Source of the DNA: an uncultured bacterium
GTDB taxonomy: Bacteria; Cyanobacteriota; Vampirovibrionia; Gastranaerophilales; Gastranaerophilaceae
Assembly: GCA_902462155.1 (NCBI GenBank)
Contig: CABQAQ010000009.1
Coordinates: 15,107-79,106, forward strand
Length of the DNA stretch: 64,000 nucleotides
Direction: 5' to 3'
The notes under the pieces are model-generated. The model worked only from the letters and a program-made list of their open reading frames with translations, did not search any database and was not told where the DNA came from. Below are positions 8,910 to 18,219 of the stretch, piece by piece. Within the stretch, counting starts at the first letter, position 1. Each line of letters begins with the position of its first letter. A program made the position numbers and the translations under genes.

Positions 8910-9560
8910 ATGAAAAATATAGAAGATTTTAAAGAAGACGATTATAAAAAAGATGTGGATTTACATATTCATTCTTGCTTTTCAGACGGATTAATGAATC
9001 CTGATCAAATTACTAAAAATATTGAGAAATATAATTTAAAAAAAATTTCAATATGTGATCATAATACAGTAGAAATTTATCAAAATGAAAATATTAATAA
9101 TAATAACAAAATAATAAAAGGTGTAGAATTTGACTGTTGGCACAAAGGTGTACTCATACATATTTTAGGCTATGATATAGATGTAAATAATGAGGATCTG
9201 GTTTCAATTTGTGCTAAAACAAAATTGGGTAAAACATTAGATATAATAAGATTATATGAAGCAATAAAAAGGACACCCAAAAAAGCTATAGAGGCTATTC
9301 ATAAAGCAAAAGGCAAAGCAGTATTAGCACATAGTGCTTGTTATTGGACTTTTAATTTGGATTTATTTGTAAAATCTTTAATAGATCTGGGATTAGATGG
9401 TCTTGAAGTTTTTTATCCGTATCGTAGACATAGAGCTATTATTAAGTTCCATAAAGCTGATACTGTAAAAAAAATAGCTGAAAAATATTCTTTATTAATG
9501 ACAGGCGGAACTGATACACATGATAATATGGAGAATTATAAATTATTTAACAAGTTCTGA
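8910..9560 (+). CDS. PHP-domain metal-dependent phosphoesterase
   Basis: 216 residues. Seen: DLHIHSCFSDG (HxH metal ligands, about residue 13), ISICDHNT, KGVEFDC, AVLAHSACYW and the C-terminal GGTDTHD; this is the PHP metal-binding set. The family includes histidinol phosphatase-like enzymes and oligoribonuclease/3',5'-nucleoside bisphosphate phosphatases (RNase AM/YciV-like). The substrate cannot be assigned. There is no Shine-Dalgarno; a TAAAAT box ends 7 bases before the ATG, so this may be a leaderless message. Confidence 0.85.
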   Translation: MKNIEDFKEDDYKKDVDLHIHSCFSDGLMNPDQITKNIEKYNLKKISICDHNTVEIYQNENINNNNKIIKGVEFDCWHKGVLIHILGYDIDVNNEDLVSICAKTKLGKTLDIIRLYEAIKRTPKKAIEAIHKAKGKAVLAHSACYWTFNLDLFVKSLIDLGLDGLEVFYPYRRHRAIIKFHKADTVKKIAEKYSLLMTGGTDTHDNMENYKLFNKF

Positions 9561-9568
9561 TAAGAAAA

Positions 9569-9616
9569 CAGCTAATAACTAAATATAAATAAATTTAAAA
9601 AGTTAGTTATTAGCTG
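9569..9616 (-). terminator. Terminator of the glycosyltransferase gene (minus strand)
   Basis: A 14-bp perfect inverted repeat (9569-9582 with 9603-9616). On the minus strand it is followed by TTTTCTTA; on the plus strand there is no T run, so it mainly serves the minus-strand gene. Confidence 0.7.
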
Positions 9617-9645
9617 AAGTTGGTGTTATAAAAATATCTAAATTT

Positions 9646-12468
9646 TTAAGATTCCGGATTTGTAACACTTTTTTCTTTATTTTTTTCATGGAAGTATAAA
9701 CCTGCAGCAGCAGCTCCAGTAGCTGCAACTAAAGTACCAATAATACTTACTTTAGCTAATTTGCTATCTTTAATTTTTTCTAAAAGATTTTTTTCTGTAA
9801 TTTGCTGAGATTGTATTTGTATTTTATTACCCTTTTTAGAATTTTCTACTACTGATTTATATACATCTTCAGGTACTATTCCAAACTTTTCACCTACTAC
9901 AGGCTTTAACCTATCTTTTGTTCTATCAGACAAACCTTTAAATCCATTATTTTTATCTATTTGCCATACTTGTTGAAAATATCTATCATTGGCTGATAAT
10001 CCATTATTAGAATCAGCATTGTTATACCAATCACCTTTATGTTCTATACAAGCTTTTGACATCTTTTTATAAACATCTTTATCATCATAGATTTTTACAG
10101 CTTTTTCGATAAGCTCAGATAACTCTGAACCTTGTTTATTTATTCTTACTTCATCTATAGCATTAGCTAATTCGTTACCTTTTAAATTTTGTTTATCAGA
10201 AGGAAGTAAATCTTCTTTATTACCTATTAAAAAAGCATTCTTTGTTAAAAATCCTGTTTTACCTTCTTCTATAAGATTAGGTGCCCCTCCTGTATTTGTA
10301 GATAATACAGGTGTTCCACAACCTAATGATTCAATAGGAGTAATTCCACAAGGTTCAAATCTGGATGTTAAATATGCAAAATCTGCACAAGTTACAAGTT
10401 TGTTTGCAAACCAACCATTTACATAAATAGCTTGACCTTTATATTTTCCATTGTCTATGCTATTTATTTCTTTTATCTGATTCTGTATTAATTTCCAATC
10501 AGAACTACCATTATTAAATTGGCCGCCTAATATTACATTTACACGTTTTTTTTCAGCTTCACTTATATTTTTATTTTCTAAAAATTGTTTAAATCCTTCT
10601 AAACTGATAGGATACCCCTTTTGTTCAGTACCACGACCCCAACCCATAAGAATTATAGGATCTTTACCGTTTAGTTCGGATCTTTTATCTTGTATATAAC
10701 CAATTACGGTATTACCTTTTTTAGATATTAAATCATCATTAAAAAATAGCTTATTTATAGAATTTTCAGAAATATCATTTGAGGATTTATTTTCAGAAAA
10801 CTGTGTTAAAGTATTATAAAAAGTATTCTTATTAAATTGACGAGCTTTATAAAGATCATCTATAGAATCGTTTTGACTAAATGGTTTATATTTCACCATA
10901 TCAGTTTTTTCAAATCCACAACCATTAGGTCCAAACTTTGTAGCTTTACCTTCTATTTTTGTATAAGGCTTATCTGTTTCCATTGTTTTTAATGATGATC
11001 CGTTAGTAATATCTATTGTAATATCTTTTGCTTTTTCAAACCTTTTTTGCATACCTTCTGACATTTCAGGAGTCTTTGGATTTCTAGCTTCTAGACCGTA
11101 ATTCATAGATACTGTTCCTGAAGAGAAAGTCTTATTTTGAGTTTCAGATGCTGTCAATGGGATAGCTGACATATTGTAGTTTCCGTCATCATCTTTAAAC
11201 ATTCCTATATATGGATCAAAGATATCATAAATTGCTTTTTGTTCTTTTTTGTCAAGTGCTTTAAATGGATCAAAATCAGTTTTACAATTAGCTTCAGCTT
11301 CTTTTGACATATCAATCATCTTAGATCGTATTTTTTTGATGAATTCTAAATCTTTTCCATTATTTGTATTTTTTAATTTTTCATAATCTTTTTCGTCTGC
11401 AATTATATTAAAGAAATCAATAGGGTTAGAATATTTACCTTGATATGCCCCACCTACATTATGGAATGTTGTATGTACTCTAAGTCCTTCAAAATAATCA
11501 TCATTTTCACCACGATTGCCCATATCTGTAATAGCTGAAACTCCAAATCTATCGTGGATCCAGATGTTAGCCGGTTCAAATCCTTCATCTTTTAATTTTG
11601 GTAGTACATCTACTGATGCTCTTGAAAAATTAGAATAATCAAGATCTAAAAAGTGAGCTCCGGTTTCTCCGGTCCATCCGCCAGATCCACTAGCTGCACA
11701 TTGAGGGCCTCCATATGCCTCTGGTAATTGTGCTACCTCTGGAGTATGTAAAAAATATATTTCACCCTTTGTTGCATTCTTTTTTATATCATTTGTTTTT
11801 AGTTTAAATAATTGGTATGGAATTTCTTCTAATTCAAATTTCTCTTGATTTACTCCTTTTATAGTCCCTTTATAATTATCTAATCTTTCAATTTCTCTAA
11901 AATTATTTCCATCAGATATTACAAAAGACTCATTATCTTTTAATTGATAATCTGTAGCAACCCTTTTATAAGCATTTTTTGGAGCTATTTTATTCACTTC
12001 ATTTACTCCGGTTGCTTTTTTATCTAATACTAAAACACCTTTTGATTCTTCACTTTGTACATTATCATTAAAACTGTTATATGGTAGAATTGTTCTTACA
12101 TCTATATTAGTATTTGCTGTTTCGTCTGCATTTTGCCAACTAGCAGGCGCTTCCATTGCTACATTTGCTAATCCGCCTTTTTTATATATTCCATCAAGTA
12201 CACTTTGTAATTCCGGTGGAATCTGTAATATCTGGTTTGTTTTTTTTGTTTCCGCATTACCAAATGATATCTGTATCATGTTGTTTGCTGGCTTTATTCT
12301 ATTATTTAAATTTATCCCAAATGAGGCTGCTTTTAAGGGTGTACTTACTACTTTCTGATCAAAGTCTCTATGTTCTATATTTTTAATATCCTGATTCTCT
12401 TTTGTTTGGTTTAGTCTATAATTAGTACTTACGTTTGATGAAAGAATCTGACTTTGATTAATTTTCAT
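9646..12468 (-). CDS. Large glycogen/starch-synthase-like glycosyltransferase with C-terminal membrane segment
   Basis: 940 residues, about twice a normal bacterial glycogen synthase. Residues 1-75 are polar and end in ISFGN, a leader type seen repeatedly in gut 'Melainabacteria'. The middle has GGPQCAASGSGG and HTTFHNVGGAYQG; the catalytic C-lobe has ILMGWGRGTEQKG and SRFEPCGITPIE followed by GTPVLSTNTGGAPNLI, the GT5-type acceptor/nucleotide site. A long insertion region (about 330-560) has no landmark I recognise. A hydrophobic stretch near 915-930 (IIGTLVAATGAAAAGLYF) suggests a C-terminal membrane anchor. RBS AGGAGAAT. Polysaccharide synthesis is likely; the polymer is unknown. Confidence 0.75.
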   Translation of the reverse strand: MKINQSQILSSNVSTNYRLNQTKENQDIKNIEHRDFDQKVVSTPLKAASFGINLNNRIKPANNMIQISFGNAETKKTNQILQIPPELQSVLDGIYKKGGLANVAMEAPASWQNADETANTNIDVRTILPYNSFNDNVQSEESKGVLVLDKKATGVNEVNKIAPKNAYKRVATDYQLKDNESFVISDGNNFREIERLDNYKGTIKGVNQEKFELEEIPYQLFKLKTNDIKKNATKGEIYFLHTPEVAQLPEAYGGPQCAASGSGGWTGETGAHFLDLDYSNFSRASVDVLPKLKDEGFEPANIWIHDRFGVSAITDMGNRGENDDYFEGLRVHTTFHNVGGAYQGKYSNPIDFFNIIADEKDYEKLKNTNNGKDLEFIKKIRSKMIDMSKEAEANCKTDFDPFKALDKKEQKAIYDIFDPYIGMFKDDDGNYNMSAIPLTASETQNKTFSSGTVSMNYGLEARNPKTPEMSEGMQKRFEKAKDITIDITNGSSLKTMETDKPYTKIEGKATKFGPNGCGFEKTDMVKYKPFSQNDSIDDLYKARQFNKNTFYNTLTQFSENKSSNDISENSINKLFFNDDLISKKGNTVIGYIQDKRSELNGKDPIILMGWGRGTEQKGYPISLEGFKQFLENKNISEAEKKRVNVILGGQFNNGSSDWKLIQNQIKEINSIDNGKYKGQAIYVNGWFANKLVTCADFAYLTSRFEPCGITPIESLGCGTPVLSTNTGGAPNLIEEGKTGFLTKNAFLIGNKEDLLPSDKQNLKGNELANAIDEVRINKQGSELSELIEKAVKIYDDKDVYKKMSKACIEHKGDWYNNADSNNGLSANDRYFQQVWQIDKNNGFKGLSDRTKDRLKPVVGEKFGIVPEDVYKSVVENSKKGNKIQIQSQQITEKNLLEKIKDSKLAKVSIIGTLVAATGAAAAGLYFHEKNKEKSVTNPES

Positions 12469-12628
12469 TTTTATATTCTCCTATTGACGATACACACTTT
12501 TTTAATACTTGATCTGTACTTCTATAAAGATTATCAATAGTATTATTTGCTATTTGTATTAACAATGTCGTATTTTTTGTTACAAAATTTTACACTATAG
12601 AAGTTTTTGTTATTAATAAAAAGGTAAC

Positions 12629-14014
12629 TTACATATTTTCGTTTTTTAAAATGGTTAAACACTCTATATGGTATGTATTTGGAAACATATCATAAGGTTG
12701 AACAAATTCGGCTTTATATCCTTTATCGTAAAAAATTTCTAAATCTCTTGATAATGTAGACGGATTACAACTTAAATAGACGATCATTTTAGGCCCTATT
12801 TTATCTGAGATTATATCTATTACATCTCTTTCAACACCGGCTCTTGGCGGATCTAGTATAATACAATCTATTGATTCTTCTTTTTTATTTGAAATCTCTT
12901 TTAGCTTTTCTTTTACATCACAAGTATATATTTCGATATTATTTATTCTATTTAATTCTAAGTTTTCTTTACAATCTTTTGTCGCAGAAGGAACTTCTTC
13001 AACGGCTATTATTTTTTTTGCTATAGAGGCTAAGTACATTGAAAAAGTTCCAACTCCACTATATGCATCTAAAATTACCGGATTATTAAATTCTTTTTGA
13101 ATATAACTCTTTACAGTATTTAAAATCTTTTCTGCAATATTGGGATTAATTTGAAAAAAGCTATTTGTGCTTATTTTATAAAAAATATCACCAAGTTTTT
13201 CTATAATAAAGCCTCTACCTTCTGCCAAATAGGTTTTCTTTCCTAAAATAATATTACTTTTTGATGTGTTTAGATTTATAGAAACTCCATTTATATTCTT
13301 TTCTTCTGATATTTTTGTTGCTAATTTATTTATTTTTGATGACTCATTTTCTTTATTAATAACAAATGTTACTAATACATTTTGATAAAATTCTGAGTAT
13401 CTAAAAATAATATGACGCAATTCTCCGGTATGTGTTTTTTCATCGTATATTGAAATTTTAAATTCTTCTAGTTTTGTTCTTATTTTTTCAACTAAATTAT
13501 TAATCAAATCAGGGGCAAGGTAACAATATTTTATATTAACTATTTTATGCGATTCTTTTTCATAATAACCTATTTTTATTTTTTTTGAGATTGGATTTAA
13601 TTTTACCGGTAATTGAATTTTACATCTATAATGTAATTTTTTTTTACTTTCAACTGTATGATATATATTAATATTTTTATAATATTTACTTCGTTCAAAA
13701 ATTTCTTTTACAATTAAATCTTTTATATTTAATTGCTCTTGATAATCAATATGATTTAATTGACACCCACCACAAACTTTTATTAAACTGCAATCACCTT
13801 TAACTCTATATGGTGATGGTTTTATTATTTCAACTATTTCTCCATATCCATAATTCTTATTTAATTTTGTTATTTTTATTTTTAATTTATCCAATGGACA
13901 AGCATTCTCTACAAAAATATTAAAACCATTGCTAAGTTTAGCAAGTCCAAGACCTTTATTTATTATTTTTATTATATCTACTTCTATTTCTTTGTTTATG
14001 TTTAAATTAATCAT
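12629..14014 (-). CDS. 23S rRNA (uracil-5-)-methyltransferase, RlmD/RumA-type
   Basis: 461 residues. An N-terminal TRAM-like beta domain (about 1-60) is followed by CGGCQLNHIDY with iron-sulfur cysteines, the SAM site ILDAYSGVGTFSMYLA (about 310), the catalytic region LDPPRAGVERD, and the nucleophile Cys in YLSCNPSTLSRD. These are the marks of the TrmA/RumA/RlmCD family that makes 5-methyluridine in RNA. Which uridine is modified cannot be told. No RBS is visible; TATAAT ends 7 bases before the ATG, a leaderless arrangement. Only 27 bp separate it from the divergent gene at 14042. Confidence 0.88.
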   Translation of the reverse strand: MINLNINKEIEVDIIKIINKGLGLAKLSNGFNIFVENACPLDKLKIKITKLNKNYGYGEIVEIIKPSPYRVKGDCSLIKVCGGCQLNHIDYQEQLNIKDLIVKEIFERSKYYKNINIYHTVESKKKLHYRCKIQLPVKLNPISKKIKIGYYEKESHKIVNIKYCYLAPDLINNLVEKIRTKLEEFKISIYDEKTHTGELRHIIFRYSEFYQNVLVTFVINKENESSKINKLATKISEEKNINGVSINLNTSKSNIILGKKTYLAEGRGFIIEKLGDIFYKISTNSFFQINPNIAEKILNTVKSYIQKEFNNPVILDAYSGVGTFSMYLASIAKKIIAVEEVPSATKDCKENLELNRINNIEIYTCDVKEKLKEISNKKEESIDCIILDPPRAGVERDVIDIISDKIGPKMIVYLSCNPSTLSRDLEIFYDKGYKAEFVQPYDMFPNTYHIECLTILKNENM

Positions 14015-14041
14015 AAAATAAATTATAGGATAAAAATATAA

Positions 14042-15019
14042 ATGAAGAAAATATTTAAAAAAATAAAATTATTTGTAACGATCATATTCATATCTATTAT
14101 TTTTAATGAAACAGCCTTGGCTCAGACTTTAAAGTTTGTTCAATTGACTGATATTCATTTAAGTAATTCAAATATGAATAAATTTTCAAGAATGCTTAAA
14201 TATTCAAATCAAATGTTGGAGGATGTTCTTTCACAGATAAAATCTGAAGATAATTTAAAATTTATTATTATTACCGGAGATGGTGTTGATAAACCTGAAA
14301 AAGATTTAAGTAAAAAATTAATAAGTGTTATGAATAGTCAAGATCTCCCTTGGTATTGGGCATTTGGTAATCACGATGTAAAAGATAAATCAAATCAAAC
14401 AAAAAATGATCTTATTAAAATTATTAATTCTTCTAATCCGAATCAAAAAAAATCAAAAAGTTATTTTTCTTTTGATTCTGGATCTGGTTTTAAAATAGTT
14501 ATTTTAGACTCTATAATTGAGGATGAATTAACGTCTGAAGGTTATATTCCAAAGTCACAATTAGTTTATTTAGATAATATTCTTAAAAAATCTCAAGATA
14601 AAACTGTTTTAATTTGTATGCATCATCCGATTATTCCACCTTTTAAAGGATCGAATCACGAGCTTCGTAATAAGGAAGAAATTTTATCCCTTTTAAAAAA
14701 ATATAAAAATCCTATTATTATAATTACAGGACATTATCATGCTAATAAGATATATAAAGAAGATAATTTACTTTTCATTTCATCAGCAGCTTTAATCCAA
14801 TATCCAAATGCTTTTAGAATTATTGAAATAGATGATAATCCTTGTCTGGATTCTGAAAATTTTAATGACAGAAAAAAATATGTTAAAGTAATTATAAGAT
14901 CGAAGCAAATAAATTTAAAAAATATAATAGAAGAATCTAAGAATTCTCTATTCTCTACTTCAAAATCTGAAGGTGATAATTATGATAAAAATAATATTTT
15001 ATTTATTGAAAAAAAATAA
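14042..15019 (+). CDS. Secreted calcineurin-like metallophosphoesterase
   Basis: 325 residues with a signal peptide (Lys-rich start, hydrophobic core, cleavage near TALAQ, residue 28). The metal-binding set is complete: QLTDIHLS (D, H), ITGDGVD, AFGNHDV (N, H), MHHPIIPP and GHYHANK. The family includes icc-like phosphodiesterases and cell-envelope phosphatases. The exported form suggests a periplasmic or surface substrate. The C-terminus overlaps the start of the TPR gene by 38 bases, so the two are probably translated together. Confidence 0.86.
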   Translation: MKKIFKKIKLFVTIIFISIIFNETALAQTLKFVQLTDIHLSNSNMNKFSRMLKYSNQMLEDVLSQIKSEDNLKFIIITGDGVDKPEKDLSKKLISVMNSQDLPWYWAFGNHDVKDKSNQTKNDLIKIINSSNPNQKKSKSYFSFDSGSGFKIVILDSIIEDELTSEGYIPKSQLVYLDNILKKSQDKTVLICMHHPIIPPFKGSNHELRNKEEILSLLKKYKNPIIIITGHYHANKIYKEDNLLFISSAALIQYPNAFRIIEIDDNPCLDSENFNDRKKYVKVIIRSKQINLKNIIEESKNSLFSTSKSEGDNYDKNNILFIEKK

Positions 15020-15614
15020 AATAGTGTTATTTTTCACTAAAGTATCGTTTACTTTACTACTTTTTATTTTTATATCAATCCAAGCCAATGCGAAAAGAGA
15101 TGAAACGCAATATTTTCATATTGATCCAAAGAAAAATTCTATATTTCATAATGATAGTGCATTATTATATGTAGAAGAAAAATTATATGATGCTGCTATA
15201 AAAGAATATTTAATTTCTTTACAATTAAATCCAAAGAAAGAGTCAACAGGAATTATATATTATAATCTGGCATTGGTATATTTTAAAGTTGGTCATTTTA
15301 AAACGGCTCAGTATTGTTTAGAGCAAGCTTTAAAACATAATCCTCTTAATTTTCTTTATTGTAAAGAGTTGGTAAAAGTTTTTAAGGCTCAAAAGATATT
15401 ACAACAAAAGAGTATAGAATATAGGATAAAGAAAAAAGATAATTATTTGAATGCTGTAATAGAAGGAATGATACTAATAGAACTAGGCCAAAAAACAAGA
15501 GGGTTAGAGATTTTAAAGAAATTTGTAAAAGATGAACCGGATATAATAATAACAGAAGGTGTAAAGAAATATATTATAGAAATATATAAAAAAGATTTAA
15601 ATAAAAATTTATAA
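14982..15614 (+). CDS. Secreted TPR-repeat protein
   Basis: The start at ATG 14982 is preferred over the GTG nine bases earlier because AAGGTGAT lies just before it. About 210 residues: signal peptide ending near SIQANA, then at least two tetratricopeptide units (DSALLYVEEKLYDAAIKEYLISLQ; YYNLALVYFKVGHFKTAQYCLEQAL) at roughly 55-120, then a helical Lys-rich C-terminus. It overlaps the preceding phosphoesterase gene, which suggests a shared envelope role, perhaps as an adaptor. No enzymatic motif is seen. Confidence 0.8.
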   Translation: MIKIIFYLLKKNKIVLFFTKVSFTLLLFIFISIQANAKRDETQYFHIDPKKNSIFHNDSALLYVEEKLYDAAIKEYLISLQLNPKKESTGIIYYNLALVYFKVGHFKTAQYCLEQALKHNPLNFLYCKELVKVFKAQKILQQKSIEYRIKKKDNYLNAVIEGMILIELGQKTRGLEILKKFVKDEPDIIITEGVKKYIIEIYKKDLNKNL

Positions 15615-15619
15615 AAAAA

Positions 15620-15640
15620 AGGGCTTAAATTAAAAGCCCT
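15620..15640 (-). terminator. Hairpin with minus-strand T run; no minus-strand gene upstream
   Basis: AGGGCTT pairs with AAGCCCT. Read on the minus strand it is followed by eight T residues, a canonical terminator; read on the plus strand there is no T run. No minus-strand ORF ends here, which hints at a small RNA from the 15641-15825 gap. Confidence 0.55.
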
Positions 15641-15825
15641 GTGTGTCTGGAATTAAGAATAGTTGGAAGTATGAAAAAGATTTAATTATATTAAAATAAA
15701 AATACTATATATGTTCAATAACCCAGGTTACTATATTATTTGAAATATTATTTTTATTCTTATGGGTATTTACTTTTCATTTATTTTAAATTAATATTTT
15801 TCTTTATGATTTTGTTATAATAAAA

Positions 15826-16701
15826 ATGATGTATAAGATTTTAAACAAATTAATACCATATATTTTTTTAATACCTGCGATAATTATTTTAACCGTATTC
15901 TTTTTTATTCCGTTTTTCCATACTATAATTTTAAGCTTTTTTGATTATTCTAATAATATATATAGTCCCATTTTTATAGGATTTGAAAATTATTTGTATC
16001 TTTTCAAGAATGCCGAATTTCTAAAGGTAATAGCAAATACATTTGTTTATATGTTTATAGCAGTGCCTATATTAGTTATTATTCCTTTATTTTTAGCTAT
16101 ATTAATAAACCAAAAAATAAAATTGGCTAATTTATACAAAGTTTTGATATATTTACCGGTAATAATATCTATAGTTGTTGTTGCGATTGCATTTAAATGG
16201 CTTTATAATCCAAATGGTATATTAAATTATTTATTAAAAATAATACATTTACCCGAGATAAATTTTCTTACAGATTCAAGATTCGCATTATTGTCAGTAA
16301 TAGCGTTGACTATATTTAAAGGTATAGGATATTATATGATGATTTATTTATCCGGCTTAATGACAGTGCCAAAAGAATTAATCGAAGCAGCCCAAATAGA
16401 CGGAGCAAATTTTATTAAAGCTCATTTAAATGTTACAATTCCTCATATTCTTCCAACAGTGGCATTGGTAGCTATAATATCATCTATAAGTGCATTAAAA
16501 GTATTTGTAGAAATATATGTACTTACAAAGGGTGGGCCTATGAATTCAACAAAAACAATAGTATATTATATTTATGAAAGATCTTTTGAATATTTAGATC
16601 TTGGTGTGAGTTCAGCGGCATCAGTAATATTGCTTATACTTGTATTATTATTTTCTATTTTTAATATATTAATATTTGAAAAAGATAAATATAAAGTATA
16701 A
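15826..16701 (+). CDS. Sugar ABC transporter permease (MalF-like, CUT1)
   Basis: 291 residues with six predicted membrane spans and the cytoplasmic EAA loop (ELIEAAQIDGANFIKAHLNVTIP, near 190) that docks the ATPase. It resembles the MalF/UgpA group for oligosaccharides or glycerol phosphate. The next gene is the MalG-type partner 21 bp downstream. No solute-binding protein or ATPase gene is adjacent, so a shared MsmX-type ATPase and a distant binding protein are expected. An extended -10 (TGTTATAAT) ends 4 or 7 bases before two possible ATG codons (15826, 15829), and there is no RBS. Confidence 0.9.
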   Translation: MMYKILNKLIPYIFLIPAIIILTVFFFIPFFHTIILSFFDYSNNIYSPIFIGFENYLYLFKNAEFLKVIANTFVYMFIAVPILVIIPLFLAILINQKIKLANLYKVLIYLPVIISIVVVAIAFKWLYNPNGILNYLLKIIHLPEINFLTDSRFALLSVIALTIFKGIGYYMMIYLSGLMTVPKELIEAAQIDGANFIKAHLNVTIPHILPTVALVAIISSISALKVFVEIYVLTKGGPMNSTKTIVYYIYERSFEYLDLGVSSAASVILLILVLLFSIFNILIFEKDKYKV

Positions 16702-16722
16702 AAATTTTAAAAGAGAAAATTA

Positions 16723-17580
16723 ATGAAAAGAAGAATAAAAAAAATAGATATAAAAATAACATTGACACATATAATTTTAATAATAGTATCTATTATATCC
16801 ATATTTCCATTTTTATGGTTATTGTCAACAGCATTAAAAGGTAGTGGAGAAAATATATTTTTATATCCACCGGAATTGATTCCAAGAAGTATTACATTTT
16901 CAAACTTTATAGAGGTTTGGAAAAAGGTTCCATTTTTGCTTTATTTTTTTAATAGTTTTATTGTTGCAAGTTTTACAGTGATATTAAATCTATTATTTTC
17001 TTCATTAGCAGCATATCCATTAGCCAGATTAGAATTTAGGGGTAAAAATTTTATATTGTATTCTATATTAGCCACTTTAATGGTTCCATTTCAAGCAATA
17101 ATGTTACCAATATATTTAATAGTATTAAAACTAAACTTAGTAGATACCTCAAGTGTAATAGGAGCGTATCTGGGTTTAATTTTACCATTTTCAGTAAATG
17201 CATTTGGAATATTCCTTATGAGAAGTGCATTTTTGAAGATACCAAAAGAAATAGAAGAAGCAGCAAAAATAGATGGAGCAAATGCCTTTAGATTATTTTT
17301 TGAAATTTTATTACCAATGGTAAAACCGTCTTTAGCAGTACTGGCAATTTTCACATTTATAGGTAGTTGGGGCGAATTTTTATGGCCATCAATAGTATTA
17401 ACAAATAGAAATTTATATACATTACCGGTTGGTGTAAATGATTTACAAGGAATATTCTCAGCTAACTGGAGATTAATATCATCAGGAGCTATTATATCAA
17501 TTATCCCAATATTAATATTTTTTATAATAATGCAGAAATATTTTATAGAAGGTGAAAATGAGGGAGCAATAAAAGGTTAA
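16723..17580 (+). CDS. Sugar ABC transporter permease (MalG-like, CUT1)
   Basis: 285 residues, six predicted spans and the EAA loop EIEEAAKIDGANAFRLFFEILLP (near 185). It is the partner of the MalF-like permease just upstream and presumably forms a heterodimer with it. RBS AAGAGAAA is weak. The motifs do not reveal the sugar. It ends 16 bp before a convergent small gene and no terminator hairpin was seen between them. Confidence 0.9.
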   Translation: MKRRIKKIDIKITLTHIILIIVSIISIFPFLWLLSTALKGSGENIFLYPPELIPRSITFSNFIEVWKKVPFLLYFFNSFIVASFTVILNLLFSSLAAYPLARLEFRGKNFILYSILATLMVPFQAIMLPIYLIVLKLNLVDTSSVIGAYLGLILPFSVNAFGIFLMRSAFLKIPKEIEEAAKIDGANAFRLFFEILLPMVKPSLAVLAIFTFIGSWGEFLWPSIVLTNRNLYTLPVGVNDLQGIFSANWRLISSGAIISIIPILIFFIIMQKYFIEGENEGAIKG

Positions 17581-17596
17581 ATTTAAGTTTATTTAA

Positions 17597-17956
17597 TTAA
17601 GTATCAAATAAATCTTCTAAAAATTTTTTATTATTTACTATTTTATCAAAAATATTAAAATTACTATTAAGCGACTCTTCATCAAAAATAGTTTGACATT
17701 TTAAATCATCAAGAACTGAATTAGACTCAGAAAAAACAATTTTTGAAAATTTTTTAATATCAAGTTCTTTATTTAATTTATCAATAGCTTCAGTTGAGAT
17801 TTCAGATTCGTCAATAAAATTATATGAAGAAGAATATAATTCTTTTATTTTGGAGTTAGAAGAAAGGATTTTATTAACATCAGAATTAGAACTTAAACTG
17901 CTTAAGCTTTGATTATTAATATTATTATTTCCAAACAAATTAATACCATTATACAT
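17597..17956 (-). CDS. Small Asn/Ser-rich hypothetical protein
   Basis: 119 residues with a clear RBS (GGGGAG). It is acidic and rich in Asn, Ser and Leu, with no Cys, no signal peptide and no membrane span. Parts look helical (about 50-75 and 95-117). Not recognised. It lies divergent from rimP-nusA across 250 bp that contain the rimP promoter. The good start context and normal base usage argue that it is real. Confidence 0.6.
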   Translation of the reverse strand: MYNGINLFGNNNINNQSLSSLSSNSDVNKILSSNSKIKELYSSSYNFIDESEISTEAIDKLNKELDIKKFSKIVFSESNSVLDDLKCQTIFDEESLNSNFNIFDKIVNNKKFLEDLFDT

Positions 17957-18121
17957 AATTTCCAGATTCTCCCCTTAATTAGTTATTATAAATAATACAT
18001 ATTTATTACCTTTGATGCATAAATCAAGTGATGTATATTTTTAATCTATAATAAAATACTATAAATTTTATTATGAAACAATTGACCATATTATCAATAA
18101 TTTACAAAAATCTATAAATAC

Positions 18122-18151
18122 TTGCAAATAATATTAAGTTAATGATATAAT
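18122..18151 (+). promoter_or_regulatory. Promoter of rimP-nusA
   Basis: TTGCAA at 18122-18127 and TATAAT at 18146-18151 with an 18 bp spacer. The predicted transcription start is near 18158. Confidence 0.75.
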
Positions 18152-18163
18152 AAACATAGGTTT

Positions 18164-18192
18164 AAAAGAAACGGTAATCCGTTTCTTTTTTT
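18164..18192 (+). terminator. Leader terminator/attenuator hairpin ahead of rimP-nusA
   Basis: An 11-bp stem (18164-18174 with 18179-18189), TAAT loop, then a T run. It begins only about 6 bases after the predicted transcription start and lies 5' of the operon, with no upstream plus-strand gene to terminate. This fits an attenuator, possibly used by NusA to control its own operon. Confidence 0.7.
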
Positions 18193-18219
18193 ATTTAATA
18201 TAGATATGTGAGAGATAAA

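Noticed and set aside
15641..15825. Possible 6S RNA
   Set aside because: The two ends of the gap do not form the long closing stem and central bubble expected for 6S RNA.
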